DNA of 64,000 nucleotides, taken from assembly GCA_030077755.1 (NCBI GenBank), contig JAQJZZ010000001.1, positions 744,001 through 808,000 on the forward strand, given 5' to 3'. The notes beneath the pieces are model-generated. The model was given only the letters and a program-made list of their open reading frames with translations. It did not search any database and was not told the origin of the DNA. Below are positions 1-11,991 of this stretch, one piece after another; the first letter of the stretch is position 1, and every line of letters begins with the position of its first letter. Made by a program: the position numbers and the translations under genes. The stretch is from Filosporella fistucella (lineage: Eukaryota > Ascomycota > Leotiomycetes > Helotiales).

Positions 1-1133
1 GCCGGCTACTTCATCTGCTATGGCAGTGTCGGACTCACTTCATCAGCATCGTGGCGCTTGCCGTTTGCTCTTCAGTCTTTCATTGCGTATGCTTTTACAA
101 TCTCGACTCTCATATTTCTGCCTGAGAGTCCGAGATGGCTTACAGCGAAAGGCAGACATGATGAAGCTTTCGCAATTTGGGAAGAATTGGGTATTGATGC
201 CACAGAAAGAGAGAAGATTGAAGAAACTTCAGGTGCGCAAACAAAGAGTGTAAAGGGAGGTGGACGGGAGTTGTTGGAAGTATTTGGGAAAGATGCTTGG
301 AGGAGAACTGCTTTGGGAGTCTTCTTGATGGGAATGCAGCAGGCGAGCGGGATCGATGGCGTCTTATACTACGCACCACTTCGCTTCTCCTCCGCTGGTC
401 TCAGTTCGAGTACTTCTTCTTTCCTTGCTTCTGGCATTTCCGCTCTCTTGATCCTTCTCGTCACTATTCCCGCCTTCCTCTTCGCAGATAAGTGGGGTCG
501 AAGCACTTCCGCTATATTCGGCGGCATCATGCAAACCATCTGTATGTTTCTGATGGGCTCGCTATACGCATCCGGTGCTGTTCATAGTGACAGAGGAGCG
601 GCGAGATGGGTAGTAATCGTGTGTATTTATGTTTTCGCGATGGCATTTTCGGGAACATGGGGCGTTTGTTTTAGAGTTTACGTTAGTGAGATTCAACCGC
701 CGAGGACGAGGGCAGGCGCGAGTAGTCTGGCATTGAGTGCGAATTGGGTTCGTCAATCCCGAATTATGGTTTGACCGGATTGCTAATCATTCTCCAGACG
801 GTGAATTGGATCATAGCATTCACCACTCCTATTTTTCTAGCACATTCTTCTTACGGTGTCTACTTCTTGTTTGGAAGTGCGGCATTATTGACAGTTGTTG
901 TTTGTGTCTTTTCGATGCCGGAAACGAAAGGAAGAAGCTTGGAGGATATCGATGCGAGCTTTAGGAAGGGGCAGAAGGCAGGAACAGGCAACAATATTGA
1001 GTTGAGATCAATTTCGCCGGAAGAAATCTTCATCGGCGAGGAGAGCGGATTTGAAAGTGAAAGGGACAGGGAAAGCAAAACCATGAACGCTAATATCAGG
1101 GAAGGAGCGAGGAGCACTAGCTCAATTGTCTGA
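1..1133 (+). CDS. MFS sugar transporter, 5' end outside window
   Basis: C-terminal 360 residues of a plasma-membrane hexose or pentose transporter of the major facilitator superfamily (sugar porter type). Exons 1-747 and 798-1133 are joined over a 50 bp intron (donor GTTCGT, branch TGCTAATC). The frame is open from base 1, so the start lies upstream. Visible family motifs are PESPRWL near the first bases, the QQASGID segment of the following helices, and PETKGRSLEDID before the polar C-terminal tail, with about eight hydrophobic helices between. The splice joins ...LALSANW to TVNWIIAFTTP, which matches the usual sugar-porter continuity. The next gene downstream is a cellulase, so uptake of plant-derived sugar is likely. 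The substrate cannot be read from the sequence. Confidence 0.9.
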
Positions 1134-2014
1134 GAATAATTGAATGAGAAGGCTAACTCATTAGCCTGTCATAGGCATGGGCTCTCTTTCTGACATTGGG
1201 ATGAAATCGGTACAGCTATCGAGAATGATATCTCGAAATTTTTTGACTTCAACTGCCGTGTTGATGCCTTGCACGAAATATGACATTTGTTGCATCTCAG
1301 ACACAAAGCCTCGACCAGTCGAAATGTCTCACTCATATGCATCAGCCCAGATCGATAAGGTAATTCGACAATGGGCTGATGGTATTTCGTCGTATACGGC
1401 TTCTCGAACGCCTCTTCCGTCGGTCCTCCCTCGGATTAGTCCCCAAACATGGAAGTTCATCAACGATTTTTCAGCCCCAAATATCAAAAACAGACAGTCA
1501 TTTGACATTCTCTCCTCTTTTAGTCCCCAGATTTTCTCGCATCGCTTATATGTAAGGGAGCTTGCAGCGGGAGGTGGTCCTCCGCACCGACGGATTAATT
1601 CTGCTCCGCGGGGACCGTGCCGCCGAGCCATCTCCTCCTCCACATCTCTCCATACGGTCCATACTTTGCCATCTATCATTGTTTATTTACGGGTCGACTA
1701 CCGAAAGACCCTGTTCCCTCCCCACATTCTAGATCAATTTTCTCCTGACAAGCATTTCTTCCTGGAAACGAGTCCAATCATTATATACATGAGACCGAGG
1801 CTTCTCCTTTTTCTCGCCAACAAGGTTTAAGGGTGCTATCTCTGCTCTCCGCAATTTGTTTTCGGTACTTTGATCCGTACCCTATTATTTGTCCGATAGA
1901 AACGAATGGTATGAGCGAAATGAGGGTATTCCATTTGCTATATAAGGTTGGATTCTCTTATTCTGCTTGGCTTCTTCAAGCTTTCTTGCCTAGCCTCACG
2001 TGACAGTCTTCATC
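1134..2014 (+). promoter_or_regulatory. Upstream region of the endoglucanase gene
   Basis: 881 bp without a supportable gene; the open frames here (1177-1830 plus, 1329-1679 minus) have no family resemblance. It contains the GGCTAA inverted repeat at 1150-1167, a CreA-type motif GCGGGG at 1608-1613 and a TATA box (TATATAAG) at about 1939-1946, some 70 bp before the start codon at 2015. The arrangement suits a cellulase promoter under XlnR-type activation and carbon repression; that is inference from motifs. Confidence 0.5.
1150..1167. promoter_or_regulatory. Inverted pair of GGCTAA boxes (possible XlnR/Xyr1 site)
   Basis: AGGCTAA, CTCA, TTAGCCT forms a 7 bp inverted repeat with a 4 bp spacer. 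GGCTAA is the core recognised by the (hemi)cellulase activator XlnR/Xyr1, and an inverted arrangement is known from the Trichoderma xyn1 promoter. It lies between the transporter stop and the endoglucanase, about 850 bp upstream of the cellulase start. It could instead be a hairpin in the transporter 3' UTR. Confidence 0.4.
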
Positions 2015-3567
2015 ATGTTCGGAAAATCACTTACTGGTTTGGTGCTTCTCGCTGCCAAAGCTACTGCTACCATCTGGTATGCAGGTGTAGCTGAGAGTGG
2101 AGGAGAGTTTGGTGTGTACAGTAGCACCGCCACACCTGGCACTGGTCTCCCTGGTCGATTTGGAGTTGATTATCAATTCATCAACCCAGCTGCAATTGAC
2201 ATCTATGTTGACCAGAACAAAGTCAATTTGTTCCGTGTTGCATTCCTGTTGGAGCGTATGTGCCCTCTGGCATATGGTCTAGGAGCAAAGTTCAATGAGA
2301 GTGTAGGTTTGGCTGTGGTGTGCAGGAGATACAGTCCGCTGACTAGAACAGCATTATCAAGAGTTCGCTAATGCAGTTAACTACATTACCGTCACCAAAG
2401 GAGCATACTGTATCTTGGATCCCCACAATTATATGAGATACAATAACCCTTCTCAACAACCAATGACAGGAAGCATTATTGGTGATACATCCGATCTCAC
2501 TGCTGCCACGACTGCTCAGTTCGCTGCTTTCTGGGGCGAGCTAGCCAGCCGCTTCAAGACGAACGAGAAAGTCATCTTTGGCCTTATGAACGAGGTGGGC
2601 CACTCCAGATTCACAAATGTCTATAAATTACAATTTGTTAACATTTTGGCAGCCCCATGACATGGATTCAAACCTGGTCCTTGCAAATGACCAAGCTGCA
2701 ATCAACGCTATTCGTGCTGCCGGTGCCAACCAACTGTAAGCAATTCGTAGATCTACTCGCTCGAACCTAACAAAATACAGTATCCTCGCTCCTGGAAACA
2801 GCTGGACCGGTGGACACTCTTGGACAACTGGTGGTTCCAGCGACGTGATGTACAAGATCACCGATCCAGTAAACAATACCGCTATGGACATTCACGAGTA
2901 CTTGGACGTCGATTTCTCAGGCGGCCACGCGGTATGCTCTCAACCAGCTGCTTCAAATCTCGCAGCCTTGACTACCTGGCTCCAGAAGTACGGTTTCAAA
3001 GCCATGATCACCGAGTTTGGTGCTTCAAATGGAACCCAATGTGCGGGATATATGACCGATATGGTCAATTACATGGCCAACAACGACGTATACATTGGAT
3101 GGACTGCATGGGCCGCTGGTCCTTTCTGGGGAAGCTATTCTCCTTGCTGCTCAGACTCTCAGCAGTGGGGCTCCTTGGAACCAAACAGTCTGGCCAGTGA
3201 TGGATCACCTGGTATGTATCAAGGCGTATGGGTCAAGGAGATTCAACCTCTGTTGCCTACAACCCTTCAAAAGACTGGTATCTCGAATATCAAGGGGCCA
3301 GGCGGTGTCGTTGGACCTATTAGTACGATCAAGTCCAGCTCTACCACAGTGAAGACTAGTTCGACATCTTCGATTAAGACATCAAGCAGCACTGTCAAGA
3401 CAACAAGCACTAGCTCTATCAAGACCAGTAGTGCTGCTGCTACCAGTTCATCCCTGCCGGGCGTTCCTCTCTATGGACAGTGTGGAGGAAAGGATTATAA
3501 GGGATCCACTGTCTGCGCTCAAGGGACTTGCAAGTACTCAAACGATTGGTATTCACAATGTCTGTAG
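2015..3567 (+). CDS. GH5 endo-beta-1,4-glucanase with C-terminal CBM1
   Basis: Secreted endoglucanase cutting internal beta-1,4 bonds of cellulose. Exons 2015-2302, 2352-2594, 2653-2735 and 2781-3567 give 466 residues. The ATG at 2015 is chosen because a signal peptide follows directly (cleavage about residue 18, after AKATA). The GH5 domain spans about residues 20-345. The acid/base glutamate is in LMNEPHD (E177) and the nucleophile is in MITEFGA (E283). A Ser/Thr/Lys-rich linker with repeated SSIKTSS-like units follows, then a CBM1 with its cysteine and aromatic pattern (YGQCGG...[15 protein letters not shown]). It is closest to the fungal GH5 subfamily 5 cellulases. The sugar transporter lies just upstream on the same strand. 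Confidence 0.93.
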
Positions 3568-3966
3568 GACACGTCGGCCAAAATTTCAAGATGTATATAT
3601 TCGCAAAAGCTTGGACGCTACGAGGTGGTACATATGAAAAATATCTGTATATACTTGACAATAAGCAACAAATAGCAGTTTTTTGTTGCTCCAATACCGA
3701 GAAGCTGGCAAAGTGATATATCACGTGACAAATTCAGATCTCAAACCGTCAAGCTTCGTTCCCCTACTAGCAAAGAGGGATGGAACACAGGAGAGGTTTG
3801 CAGATTTCTAGCGCAGACCGACGATATGTGAAATCAGAGAGTATATGTGACATGGGTAATTATACATTATTTTGACTCCATTCCCCTACTCTCTTCGCTA
3901 TAGCTCAATCCTGACTCATACCAGAGGACACAAGAGCCTAGACTTGTAGAATGCTTCTCAAATCTC
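3568..3966. other. Intergenic, convergent 3' ends
   Basis: 399 bp between the endoglucanase stop and the stop of the minus-strand DUF6601 gene. AT-rich; presumably both 3' UTRs. No other feature seen. Confidence 0.6.
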
Positions 3967-5199
3967 CTAAACAGTCTCTTTCGGCGCCTCTTCTGGGATC
4001 AGCACAGGTTGTTCCGCCTTCGGTGCATTCCTCCTCATCAGCTTATTCAACGCCGCACTAAACAGATAATTCCGCACCAGCTTGAACAAGAAACATAACA
4101 AAATGAGGAAAGCAGCACCAATCGGGCCTAAAATAGCAAAGACACTAAACCCATACGAAGCAGCTTGGAAAGTCTCGTTCTTGGCCAACTTCTCAGTCGT
4201 GATCCCAACTTGCATCGCAGTAAGAACAACAACGATATACACCGTGGTAGTGGCTACCCAACCCAATTGATCACGAAAGAAACTGCTGTAGTTTTGCCAG
4301 ACTGTATGATATGGTCTGAACTTCCAGACGCGATGAAATCGATATATCCAGTTCAGTCGCTCGAGTCGAAGCTCGCCGTAGATGAAACGTCGATCGATAT
4401 GGTCGTATACATCAGGTTGTAAAATCTCTTTGACTAGTTTGCGCCAGGTGGACCAGAGAGGAGGTTCTTTGTCCTGGGGAATCAGATTTTTGGAGAGGGC
4501 GATGGCGAAGTCGCTCTCGTGGGAGATGAGTGCGGTGTAGCTGAAAAGAAATCCGAGAGCGATTGTCTTGCATTTTGCCATTGGGCATTCTTCAGGTTGA
4601 GCTTGGCCCTTTTTGCCTTTCTTCCATTTCCACCCGCAACATCTTTTCCTTTTCGCTTTCCCATTTGCTTGAGAGTTTCCAGTTTGGACTCGTGATGCTT
4701 CGCATGAACAAGTGGCCTCGCAAACGAGTTTGGTTTGCCAGAACGTGGGGTCCAGAAGAAAGCGGGGGATTGGCTTGATGTATATCTTCCCGTTTCCCCA
4801 CACGAGATGCATGTCCAGCTTTTCTGTGATCACAATTTGACGGTCAAGTAATAATTGATGATGGAGTGGCCGTGGTGGTCTTGGAAGACCACACATCCAG
4901 AGCCGATGAAAGATCTTGTCCAGGCGTTCAATGGATAATTCAAATGACAGATACTCTTCGAGATTAGTGTCTATGACAGGATATATTTTGCCGCTGTCAT
5001 CTCGATATGAGGCCGAAAACCCATCTGAGTGGATGAACTGATTGAGTTGAGCAGCAGGCTCTGGTGTGGGATTTGGCTGCTGAAATGGATTATCCGCCAC
5101 TTTATGCCCAAGTAGGCACGTTTTGAATGGCGGGGAATCGCTCTGCGAGCCATTATTAGAAACAGTGAGTGACAATTGGAGTATGCTTACAGTATTCAT
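3967..5199 (-). CDS. DUF6601-type membrane protein
   Basis: Fungal protein of unknown function resembling the DUF6601 family. It opens at 5199 and reads 410 residues without interruption. Recognisable blocks are PPRPLHHQLLL, the LGFLFSYTALISHESDF block and RFIYGELRLERLNWIYRF. Near the C-terminus are two strong transmembrane helices (VYIVVVLTAMQVG and FAILGPIGAAFLILL), then a basic tail. A Lys/Cys-rich insert (about residues 185-210) interrupts the conserved part. A likely intron at 5143-5190 (GTAAGC donor, TCTAAT branch, CAG acceptor, 48 bp, no stop) would shorten the N-terminus to MNTSDSPPF and give 394 residues. No enzyme motif is seen. Confidence 0.8.
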   Translation of the reverse strand: MNTVSILQLSLTVSNNGSQSDSPPFKTCLLGHKVADNPFQQPNPTPEPAAQLNQFIHSDGFSASYRDDSGKIYPVIDTNLEEYLSFELSIERLDKIFHRLWMCGLPRPPRPLHHQLLLDRQIVITEKLDMHLVWGNGKIYIKPIPRFLLDPTFWQTKLVCEATCSCEASRVQTGNSQANGKAKRKRCCGWKWKKGKKGQAQPEECPMAKCKTIALGFLFSYTALISHESDFAIALSKNLIPQDKEPPLWSTWRKLVKEILQPDVYDHIDRRFIYGELRLERLNWIYRFHRVWKFRPYHTVWQNYSSFFRDQLGWVATTTVYIVVVLTAMQVGITTEKLAKNETFQAASYGFSVFAILGPIGAAFLILLCFLFKLVRNYLFSAALNKLMRRNAPKAEQPVLIPEEAPKETV

Positions 5200-5566
5200 A
5201 TTTACAGCAATTATTCCAATGATATCTGATGTCCTGATGAATACCCGACAAATGAAGAATGAAAAGAGTTTTTCTAGGACGCATCTTTTTGAAGTTCTTG
5301 AGAGCTGAAAGAGGCGTTCGGCGCGATCAACGCCACAACTCGCAATGCCCCGAAGTATATTTTATCTGCCCTATGATAGAAGCGAGACGACAAGCTACTG
5401 TAATGCCTCAGGTATACCTGCAGGACAACTTTCAGCTCTCGACATAGCATCAAGAGAGTCGTAAAAGAGGGCATTCAAGTTTCAGATACATTATGATATC
5501 ACCCTCGAGCCGCACCTGACGAGACTCGACAGATATCCGTAAGCTTGATGATTTTCTTGAATCAAG
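5200..5566. promoter_or_regulatory. Shared upstream region of DUF6601 and NLR genes
   Basis: 367 bp between divergent starts at 5199 (minus) and 5567 (plus). It must hold both promoters. No clear TATA box or palindrome was noticed. Confidence 0.45.
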
Positions 5567-8500
5567 ATGGCGACCGAGGATCAGGAACATGAAATTTATA
5601 ACGAGGATCGGAATCTCAGAGTGGTGCAGGTATATCCTCATCCTAGCCAGCTCGTCGACACCACCATCGATATCTTCGCCATCCATGGTCTTGACACCAC
5701 GTCACAGAAGACTTGGATATGGAAAAACAAAGAGCACAATGTAAATTGGTTGAAAGATGAGAACATGCTCCCTCATGAGCTGCCCAATGCGAGGATTTTT
5801 ACTTGCGACTGGCCATCAAAACTCTATCGAGCCGTGGATTCGTCTGAAATGGCAATCCCTGACCTTGCCAGAGGATTATTACTCGATATCCAAAGCATGA
5901 GGAGAGAGAAAAAGGCAGCAAAAGACCGACCCCTTGCATTCATTGCCTCGTGCTTGGGGGGTATCGTGCTCGCACATGCTATCACGATTGCGAAACAGCC
6001 TGGTAGTGACTATGCAGACTTGGGAAATGCCATCTCAGGAATTCTGTTCCTTGCAACTCCTTTTCGAGGAACGTCGTTGGCCGAATGCTTCCAAGTTGCA
6101 GTGTGGAGATTGTCTGTCACTGGCTTCTTTCGTGGTGAGACTTTGTCGAAGGGGCTTTTGAACAATGTCGGCGAATCGCAGAGTTATCTCGAGAATCTGG
6201 TTCGAGAATTTACGAGATCTTGGACAGCGGGGGGTGCTAAGCAACCAGTTTATTGTTTCTACGAGACAAAGACAACAGATCTGTTGAAGAAAGGTCTTCC
6301 TCAGCCACTTGCGAAGCTGTTTGCCAATCCAAAACGGGTGAGTCCTAGACCCAATCACGACTTCCTGCTTTGAAGATCGGAATGAAAATGAACTGAATTT
6401 GTGCTACAGCTCGTGGATCCTAGCTCTGCATCCCTTGATATTGCCGAATCAATAGAGCTCGATGCTACGCACGTCACGATGAATAAGTTTAAAGGCCCAG
6501 ATGATAATAATTACAGGCGTGTCGTCGAAAAAGTCATGCAGATCTGCCGAGACGCCCCCATTCCTGAAATACAACCAATCTCGTCTGAGACTACGGTTGA
6601 GCTTTGTCTTGAAGCGACAAACGCTTTCAAAGACAGCCTCCCGCCAGTAATTCGAGAGCAGTTTGAAGAATTTGACGATTCTCAAAACATGTTGTCCTCC
6701 ATCCAAGCGACATCCAGCAGCAATCCTAGAGATGAATCCCGCTTGGCATCGTCCCGCCAGAGACTGAAATCATTTTTAGATGCATTGGAGCCTTATTTCC
6801 AGGTCGCTGAAGTCGTTTTTTCGATAGATACCCCAATGAAGACAACACTACTAAGCTCAATAGCTCTCATTTTCAAGGTACACTTGCCGTTCTTTTGATC
6901 AAGATTCAAACTAATCAAGAAAAGTTGAGCGTCAATTATATCAATTTTGCCGAACAAGTCACAGGAATGTTCTCCGACATTGCGGACGAACTATCAAGCT
7001 ACCAAGCCCTAATGGCTATGATCTGTGACCCGGAGGAGGAACCAAGCCTCCCATACTCAGTCCTGGCAATGCCCATGGCACTTCTTTACATCGATATCCT
7101 ACGTGTCTATCGCACCATATGTGGTCTTTTCACAGGCAACCAAGGAGCGATAGGAGGTGAGTAGCCCGACCGAGCTCTTACCTCGAGAAACAACGTATCT
7201 GACAAATGTAGGGAGAAGATATACTCGCAGTCTCGTTGACTTTCCCGTGTGGAAACCGATTGACCTTCAGCACAAAGATATGATAGCCAGGCTACGATTG
7301 CATGACTCATTACTCCGAGCCTTCACTGAACAGGCATCTGACGAGGAGGTCTTCCGCCTAAAGAACGCCGTTGAAAAGTCGGTCAGAATCGACCAGATAT
7401 GGACCGATCGAGAAAGAGCCGAAGAAGATCGTAACATAAGTCAGAGTGTATCTTAAGCTTGCTGCCAACATGAAAGCTAACTTCAATCAGCTGTGCGAGT
7501 TGGAAAAACGTTGCGTTGGATGAGTGCACCAGCCTGGTCGAATCGATTTGAAGATGCACGCAAGTCAAGAACTCCTGGCACATGCAAATGGATTCTTGAA
7601 AACTCAGGCTTCCAAAACTGGCGAGATACAAAAGGTGGCTCGTTGAGCTCAAGAATTCTTCATATTCAGGGTAAGACGCCTGCCTTCTATATAAAAGCTA
7701 GCATCATCTAATTTTCAGACAGCTAAGCCAGGGTATGGTAAGACCTTCTTGTGTTCATCTATTATTGAGAACCTTGGTGATTTTGCACTCACCACAGACT
7801 CAAGAGGCACTCGTGGAACAAACTTAGTCTTGTTCTACTTCTTCGACAAGCGGTCTGGATTTCCCAATAGCCCCACCGACGCACTAAAGGCAATTTTGGC
7901 TCAATTGATGGTTCTTCGACGCTGGGACAAACAATTGGTCGACATTGTATCTCTTATCCTGAACACTGAAAGCACGGCCAGTCCAGGCGATGACGAAATC
8001 GACTCCGTGCTCGAGCTCTTGTTAGATCAGCTCAAATTTATCTACATTGTATTCGATGGTCTCGATGAATGTTTGGTTCCCAGCATTCTCCTCTCTCGGA
8101 TAAAATCCATCGCATCAAGAACTCAGACTACCGCAATCTTGTTTCTTGGTCGGCCATCAATTGAACTACCTTATGATATGAGGAAAGACCGCCCGTCCAT
8201 CTTCCCCTCACCTGAAGAGAATACTGTCGACATACGAAAGTTTCTTGGAACCCAATTCTCAGACGTCATACAAGAAAAGCTGGACCCGGAACAAGAAGAG
8301 CAGCAATATAATGCAATAGAAAAGGCTGAGTTGAAGCCAGACGAGAAGCCACCAGCTCCAGTCACAAATAATCTCGGCATCGATATTGAACGTTCAACCA
8401 CTGAAATTGTTAAGCGCGCAAATGGAATGTTTCTATGGGTCAAGCTTCTCCTGGAATATTTGAGACTACCTTCTCTCACATTGCAAGATGTGAAAGATGC

Positions 8501-11500
8501 CGTGGAAAACTTGAATCTTCTTCAAGGTTTAGATTCTATATACGGCACAATCTTAGGCTCGTTGGAAGCTCGCTTCAACCAAGTTTCACTGAAAAATATT
8601 TGTAGACTTTTTCAGCTAGTCGTGTACTCGAAACGACAACTGATGTACGATGAGCTTTTACACGCTGTTTCGATGCCAATAGATCGCCGCTGGACGCAAA
8701 GTGACACTATCCCGAGGTTCAGGACATCGATTGGCCCGCTTTCCGGATCGTTACTTGAAGTATCCAAGTATGAAACAGTGCAGTTCGTTCACTTGTCTGC
8801 ACAGGAATATTTTGTTCAATCATCGCTCTCTGAAGAGAAATTGACAGCCTCCAAAATTCTTGCTAACCAGGCGCTTGCAAGTCGTAACATTGCCGCAATT
8901 TGTTTGTCATACTTGGTTCATACCATACCGCCGAAACCTCTTCAGACCAACGGGCAACTTCCAGCAAATCGAACTTCCATTAGAAATTTATACCCCCTTC
9001 TCCGCTACTCGGCCCAGTATTGGTCTGCACACTTTTATGAGTCTTTCATATCGGGACCAGGAAAATTAGAGGATGCGCAGTGTGGCGATGCAACTTGGCT
9101 TCAAGTTGGCCACTTGATACGCAACTTTCTGATGAACGAGAAGAAAATCATGGTATGGATTCAAGCATCTTGGCTAGAGCTAACACCTCCCGAAATTCAT
9201 GCCGTCCCTTCAGCGGAATCAATTCGTCACATCATCGGAGTGAATCATAAGGAGTCATCGGAGCTCCTTGGTGCCACTTCACGGGACCTGGAAGAACTCT
9301 CTATTGATCTAATAAACTTAGCTGCGTCGTGGTCTTATATCCTTATTCGCGAGCCCCATGAAATTTGGGGTCCCAGTATTGCTTGCTTCAATCCTTCGCG
9401 ATTTTGGATGAAAGCAAAAGATGCGAGAGTTATTCGTGCCCCTCTTTCAAACCTTCCCTCTGATAATACTATTACAATTCGATCCAAGATATCAAAAGAC
9501 GGGAAAGAATGTGGAGTGATCAAGTTAATTCCTCCAGAGTGAGTTCATATTTTCTGTAATTTGATCTAAAGCTGACCTGTTAGGTCCTGGCTGAAGCCTA
9601 CACCAAGAGCCTACTATTCAATCCCCAAAGGCTGGAAAGCTAGATACGAGATATGGTCACTCGAGCTGAACCAAATCACCCATAATATTGAAATATCCCT
9701 TTCAGATAAGACAATGGAGCCATTTGTGTATATGCACGTCAGGTTCTGTCGACGAGGCATCGATGAAAAAGATGAAACTCCTTCTTTATCAGAGGCGGAT
9801 AGAAATCACTGGAAGCGTAAGCACTTCGTAGAAGATCTCAGTCCGACGTTGTTACGTTCGCGGTCTAAATCGAGGAATCATAACCATGGTGAGGCAGGAG
9901 AATCCTCCGACGAGAAGGAAGACAACTATGAAGGGGTTGGCTCTGTTGCGTCTGTGTCGAATGATAGTAGTGATGGAGAAAATTTGTCTGAGGAGGAACA
10001 GGTACTTGATTCTTCTCTCGAAGATTTATTGCTGGAACCTTCAGAAACAAGAAACCCTTCACTTTCAAGAAAATATGACGATCCAGAAGATTTTCTAGGG
10101 GAATTAGCGCAACAGACGCTAGAAGCTACAACGAGAGAAGAGAAAAAGAATCTGCAAGAACTACTTGAGAATTTGAAAAATAGGAAGCTAAAGGTTACGG
10201 ATAGTTGGGACCCTGAGGAGAATGAAGAAGAGGAGAAAGAACACTCACAGGGATTTGGAACTAGGCCGCCTCCTCATTCTGACTTTGATCTCCAGAGATT
10301 CAGAGAGCTTCTTGTGGTAAGTTGCTCGTCCACACCAATTCATTCTGGGGACTAGAGAAAGTAGATTCTAATATGTTGGCCTTGAACAGAATTTGCCCGA
10401 TCGCACACGACGAGAACTGACAGGCGGATCTGGTGGTGTAGCTTTACCTGTTGAAATCAGCGATGATCTCCATCGTGTCTTGATTTTAGACACCGTAATT
10501 GTGCTCCAATCGGAGAGTAACACGGAGGAAGGCGAACAGAATTTACCCAAGCTGGATGCATTGGAATATCAAGTCCTTGATATAAATTCTCAGGATTGCT
10601 TCATCGAACTACGCACTGATCTTGGAGAAGTCCGCCTTTTCGAGATGGAGGATTTCTACCATGCCAAGTTCAGCCTATCCACGGAGTTTCTCGTCGTAGT
10701 TCGAGAATCTCTCGTGAAAGCCAACAAAGGATCGCATAAGTATGGAATTCTCTGGCTTCTACAAATATTTCGTGATGAAACATTTGGGACAGCTCTGCCA
10801 CCACAATATGAATGCATCTTGACAACAAGATTCTTCTCGGTCCCTGAAGTCTCGATACTTTCCCCGATACGCGGGATTGCACTGCATCCAACTCTTCCTC
10901 GTCTGGCATTTCCCCAAACTGTGGATGGTCTACCGCAAACGTATATCTGGGATTTTGATCGTCCAGTTGTTCTTGCGGATGTCGACGAAGAAACCGATTC
11001 CGAATTGAACCCGTTCCCAATCAGTGATCCGCCAATCTTGGATCCAATTTTCTCCGACAATGGTCAATATTTGTATGGCACAGACTCGCCTATTGAGTTT
11101 GGCAACGGATACATCTCCAGCTCTAACTTGAGAGCTTTGGGTCGGGCTATTGTGATCGAGGTCCCTAGCTACACACCACCTGAGCCAAGTCGCGCTGAAG
11201 AAGAAGAGACAAAGCTATCTGGCAAAATGCCTGCCAAAGACCAAAGTCTCATACCTTTCAGCAGCGCTGCTCTCGGACTTGCGCTACGCCCAAACATCGC
11301 CATCCAAAGAGCAAATGTTTTGGCCTTCGATGTAGACAAAGGCGGTGTGGTACATGTCTCTCAGATGCAACAAATGGAAAAGGAAGGCAAGGTTGTGTTG
11401 AACTCTCTTGGGACAGATGGAAAGTTGAGCTCTCAAACACTAAGTCGATTTCCCAAGGAAATCACCCATTGTGTGGATGTTTCTTTACTCCATCCCAACT

Positions 11501-11694
11501 CTGGAACTGCAAGCGACAGTCATCGGATAGTGCTGGATAAAGCACCGCAGAGAGTATATACATTCTCAGATGTGAATAGGAATGTCTTACCTGCGATCTT
11601 GGATAGGAAGAAGGCAAGTATCAAAAATGTTTTCAAGACCATTGAGATGGATTTGGCGAGTGAAGGTATTTTTCCTAGGCAAATCGGTCGTTGA
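5567..11694 (+). CDS. NLR-type protein: alpha/beta-hydrolase-like + NACHT + degenerate propeller
   Basis: Large fungal STAND ATPase of the kind linked to non-self recognition and incompatibility. Exons: 5567-6337, 6410-6877, 6925-7156, 7212-7445, 7491-7670, 7723-9538, 9584-10316, 10390-11694 (1,912 residues). Residues about 30-300 are a SERAC1/PGAP1-like alpha/beta hydrolase (IFAIHGL; elbow IASCLGG with Cys where Ser is expected). About 370-480 is a helical segment resembling the fungal DUF7708 region before NACHT. The Walker A motif AKPGYGKT (about 629-636) is assembled only when the 7671-7722 intron is removed; Walker B is IVFDGLDE (about 740). FVHLSAQEYFV closes the NACHT helical region. 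The part after about 1330 has acid-rich disorder, then segments such as RGIALHPTLPRLAFP that look like degenerate WD/beta-propeller blades. Ligand and partner are unknown. Confidence 0.85.
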
Positions 11695-11991
11695 TAGTGG
11701 GAAAATGTACCCCAAGTCCATAACAAGCATTATTAATGGAAGAATCCATTATTTCATAATCCCAATGGCCGCTGAACTTTTTTTTATTATTCAACTAGCA
11801 ACAGCTTGTTCGATATCGGAATCTCGACAATACAAGCAGCGCATGAGTTTCTACCTCAATACTTTTCAAAATCTTAAATAAAACACATAAATAATGTTCT
11901 ACACTCGCTTTCCGGTTCCCCATCCACATAAACCCATCTCACACAAGTAACTCTAGGAAGGTAATGAACTATCGAAGATCTCAGAATGTTG
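11695..11991. other. Intergenic between convergent genes
   Basis: 297 bp between the NLR stop and the stop of the minus-strand TmpA-like gene; AT-rich 3' UTR sequence, nothing else seen. Confidence 0.5.

Noticed and set aside
1177..1830. 217-codon plus-strand open frame (and an opposite 116-codon frame)
   Set aside because: Composition is low-information, no motif or homology is apparent, and the region holds the promoter elements of the cellulase gene.
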